A stretch of 64,000 nt of DNA from Qiania dongpingensis (lineage in GTDB: Bacteria > Bacillota > Clostridia > Lachnospirales > Lachnospiraceae): assembly GCF_014337195.1 (NCBI RefSeq), contig NZ_CP060634.1, positions 1,116,001 through 1,180,000 on the forward strand. Reading direction: 5' to 3'. Each line of letters opens with the position of its first letter. Positions within the stretch are counted from its first letter, which is position 1. A program made the position numbers and the translations under genes. Positions 63,712 through 64,000 of the stretch are shown in pieces. A model generated the notes under the pieces. It worked only from the letters and a program-made list of their open reading frames with translations. It had not been told where the DNA came from and searched no databases.

Positions 63712-63812
63712 TCATGTCTGCTAAAAAACTCCGTGGAGCCTGCTGACTTCCCGTGCACAGCTCAAAACACCACACGGGGAAACTATCTCATTCTCTTATA
63801 CTCAACGAAACG

Positions 63813-63841
63813 ATAATACCATAAACTCGGGGGGTTTGCAA
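63813..63841 (-). promoter_or_regulatory. Promoter of the six-tRNA cluster
   Basis: TTGCAA (63836-63841) and TATTAT (63813-63818), 17 bp apart, about 100 bp upstream of tRNA-Glu on the minus strand. Confidence 0.75.
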
Positions 63842-63958
63842 GAACTTTTTTCTTTTATCTGAAAAATTAACACTTTTTCTTTTAGGGCATAAGTCTCCAA
63901 GGTACTATCCCGGATGTCTTACTCATATATTTTAGCAATACTGCCTCTGGTGAGTGCC

Positions 63959-64000
63959 ATGAACAAATCCTCTCAAAGAAAAAAAATCATCACACGGATC
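63959..64000 (+). CDS. Possible start of a gene cut by the window edge
   Basis: ATG at 63959 opens a frame (MNKSSQRKKIITRI) still open at the window end. The basic start resembles the N-terminus of a membrane or secreted protein, but the ribosome site is weak. The rest of 63842-63958 shows no recognisable feature. Confidence 0.3.
   Translation, partial: MNKSSQRKKIITRI

Overview
The window looks like a chromosomal segment of an anaerobic Clostridia bacterium, probably Lachnospiraceae. The grounds are mid-range base composition, ferredoxin/flavodoxin redox genes, an anaerobic glycerol-3-phosphate cluster with a GlpP-type antiterminator, HD-GYP/GGDEF and DegV proteins, many perfectly spaced sigma-A-type promoters, and tRNA clusters. 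The genus cannot be fixed from the sequence alone. A complete, apparently intact siphovirus-type prophage of about 35.25 kb sits in a tRNA-Lys(TTT) gene.

Left host region (1-20.2 kb). A ferredoxin-nitroreductase / ArsR / flavodoxin-ferredoxin operon is followed by a GNAT gene and an XRE-cupin regulator. A leftward glycerol operon (GlpA-like dehydrogenase, FAD/NAD oxidoreductase, DUF1667, GlpP, GlpK) has a sigma-A promoter and a terminator in its leader that fits GlpP antitermination. A HPr/Crh-like gene with no phosphoryl-accepting histidine lies just downstream under its own promoter. Then come a DegV protein, a REC-HD-GYP-GGDEF protein with a partner HPt protein, a 3D-domain protein, a two-component system, a metallophosphoesterase and two AT-rich membrane-anchored unknowns. 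Three copies (R1, R2, R3) of a roughly 740-bp non-coding repeat sit in the three largest intergenic gaps, all in the same orientation, with conserved hairpins and stem changes that partly compensate each other. They look like copies of a large structured RNA or non-autonomous element.

Prophage (attL 20203-20276, attR 55453-55526; 74 bp identical). Right next to attL is a two-gene non-homologous end-joining operon: Ku and a LigD-type ligase. A cargo block follows: zinc-ribbon protein, small peptides, a small HTH gene among five palindromic operators with a divergent promoter, and a Panacea-domain antitoxin with a membrane protein (candidate PanAT toxin-antitoxin). The late operon runs leftward: HNH, terminases, portal, protease, HK97 capsid, connectors, tail tube, G/GT chaperone with a -1 frameshift at a run of nine A, tape measure, Dit, Tal, BppU, XhlA, holin, amidase. 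Upstream of the late genes are an ArpU-like regulator, a promoter with direct repeats, and a GC-rich structured leader ending in a terminator. Then come early genes (Lar-like, ASCH, PAPS-reductase-like, replication initiator, helicase loader, nuclease, NinB-like, Rad52-like annealing protein, Gp157), the Cro/CI switch with an ImmA-type protease, a lipoprotein and the tyrosine integrase. Phage-borne Ku plus ligase in a phage with cos-type packaging genes suggests self-sufficient end joining of injected DNA; this is the most interesting inference.

Right host region (55.5-64 kb). A five-gene tRNA cluster (Lys, Gln, His, Arg, Gly; Lys rebuilt by the phage) is followed by a YfcE-like phosphodiesterase, RdgB, a papain-like lipoprotein, a THUMP RNA methyltransferase, a rhodanese, an Asn/Gln/Ser repeat protein, a candidate small RNA, a DUF1700 protein, Dtd, a decayed PP2C/FHA/PrsW locus, a GNAT gene and a six-gene tRNA cluster.
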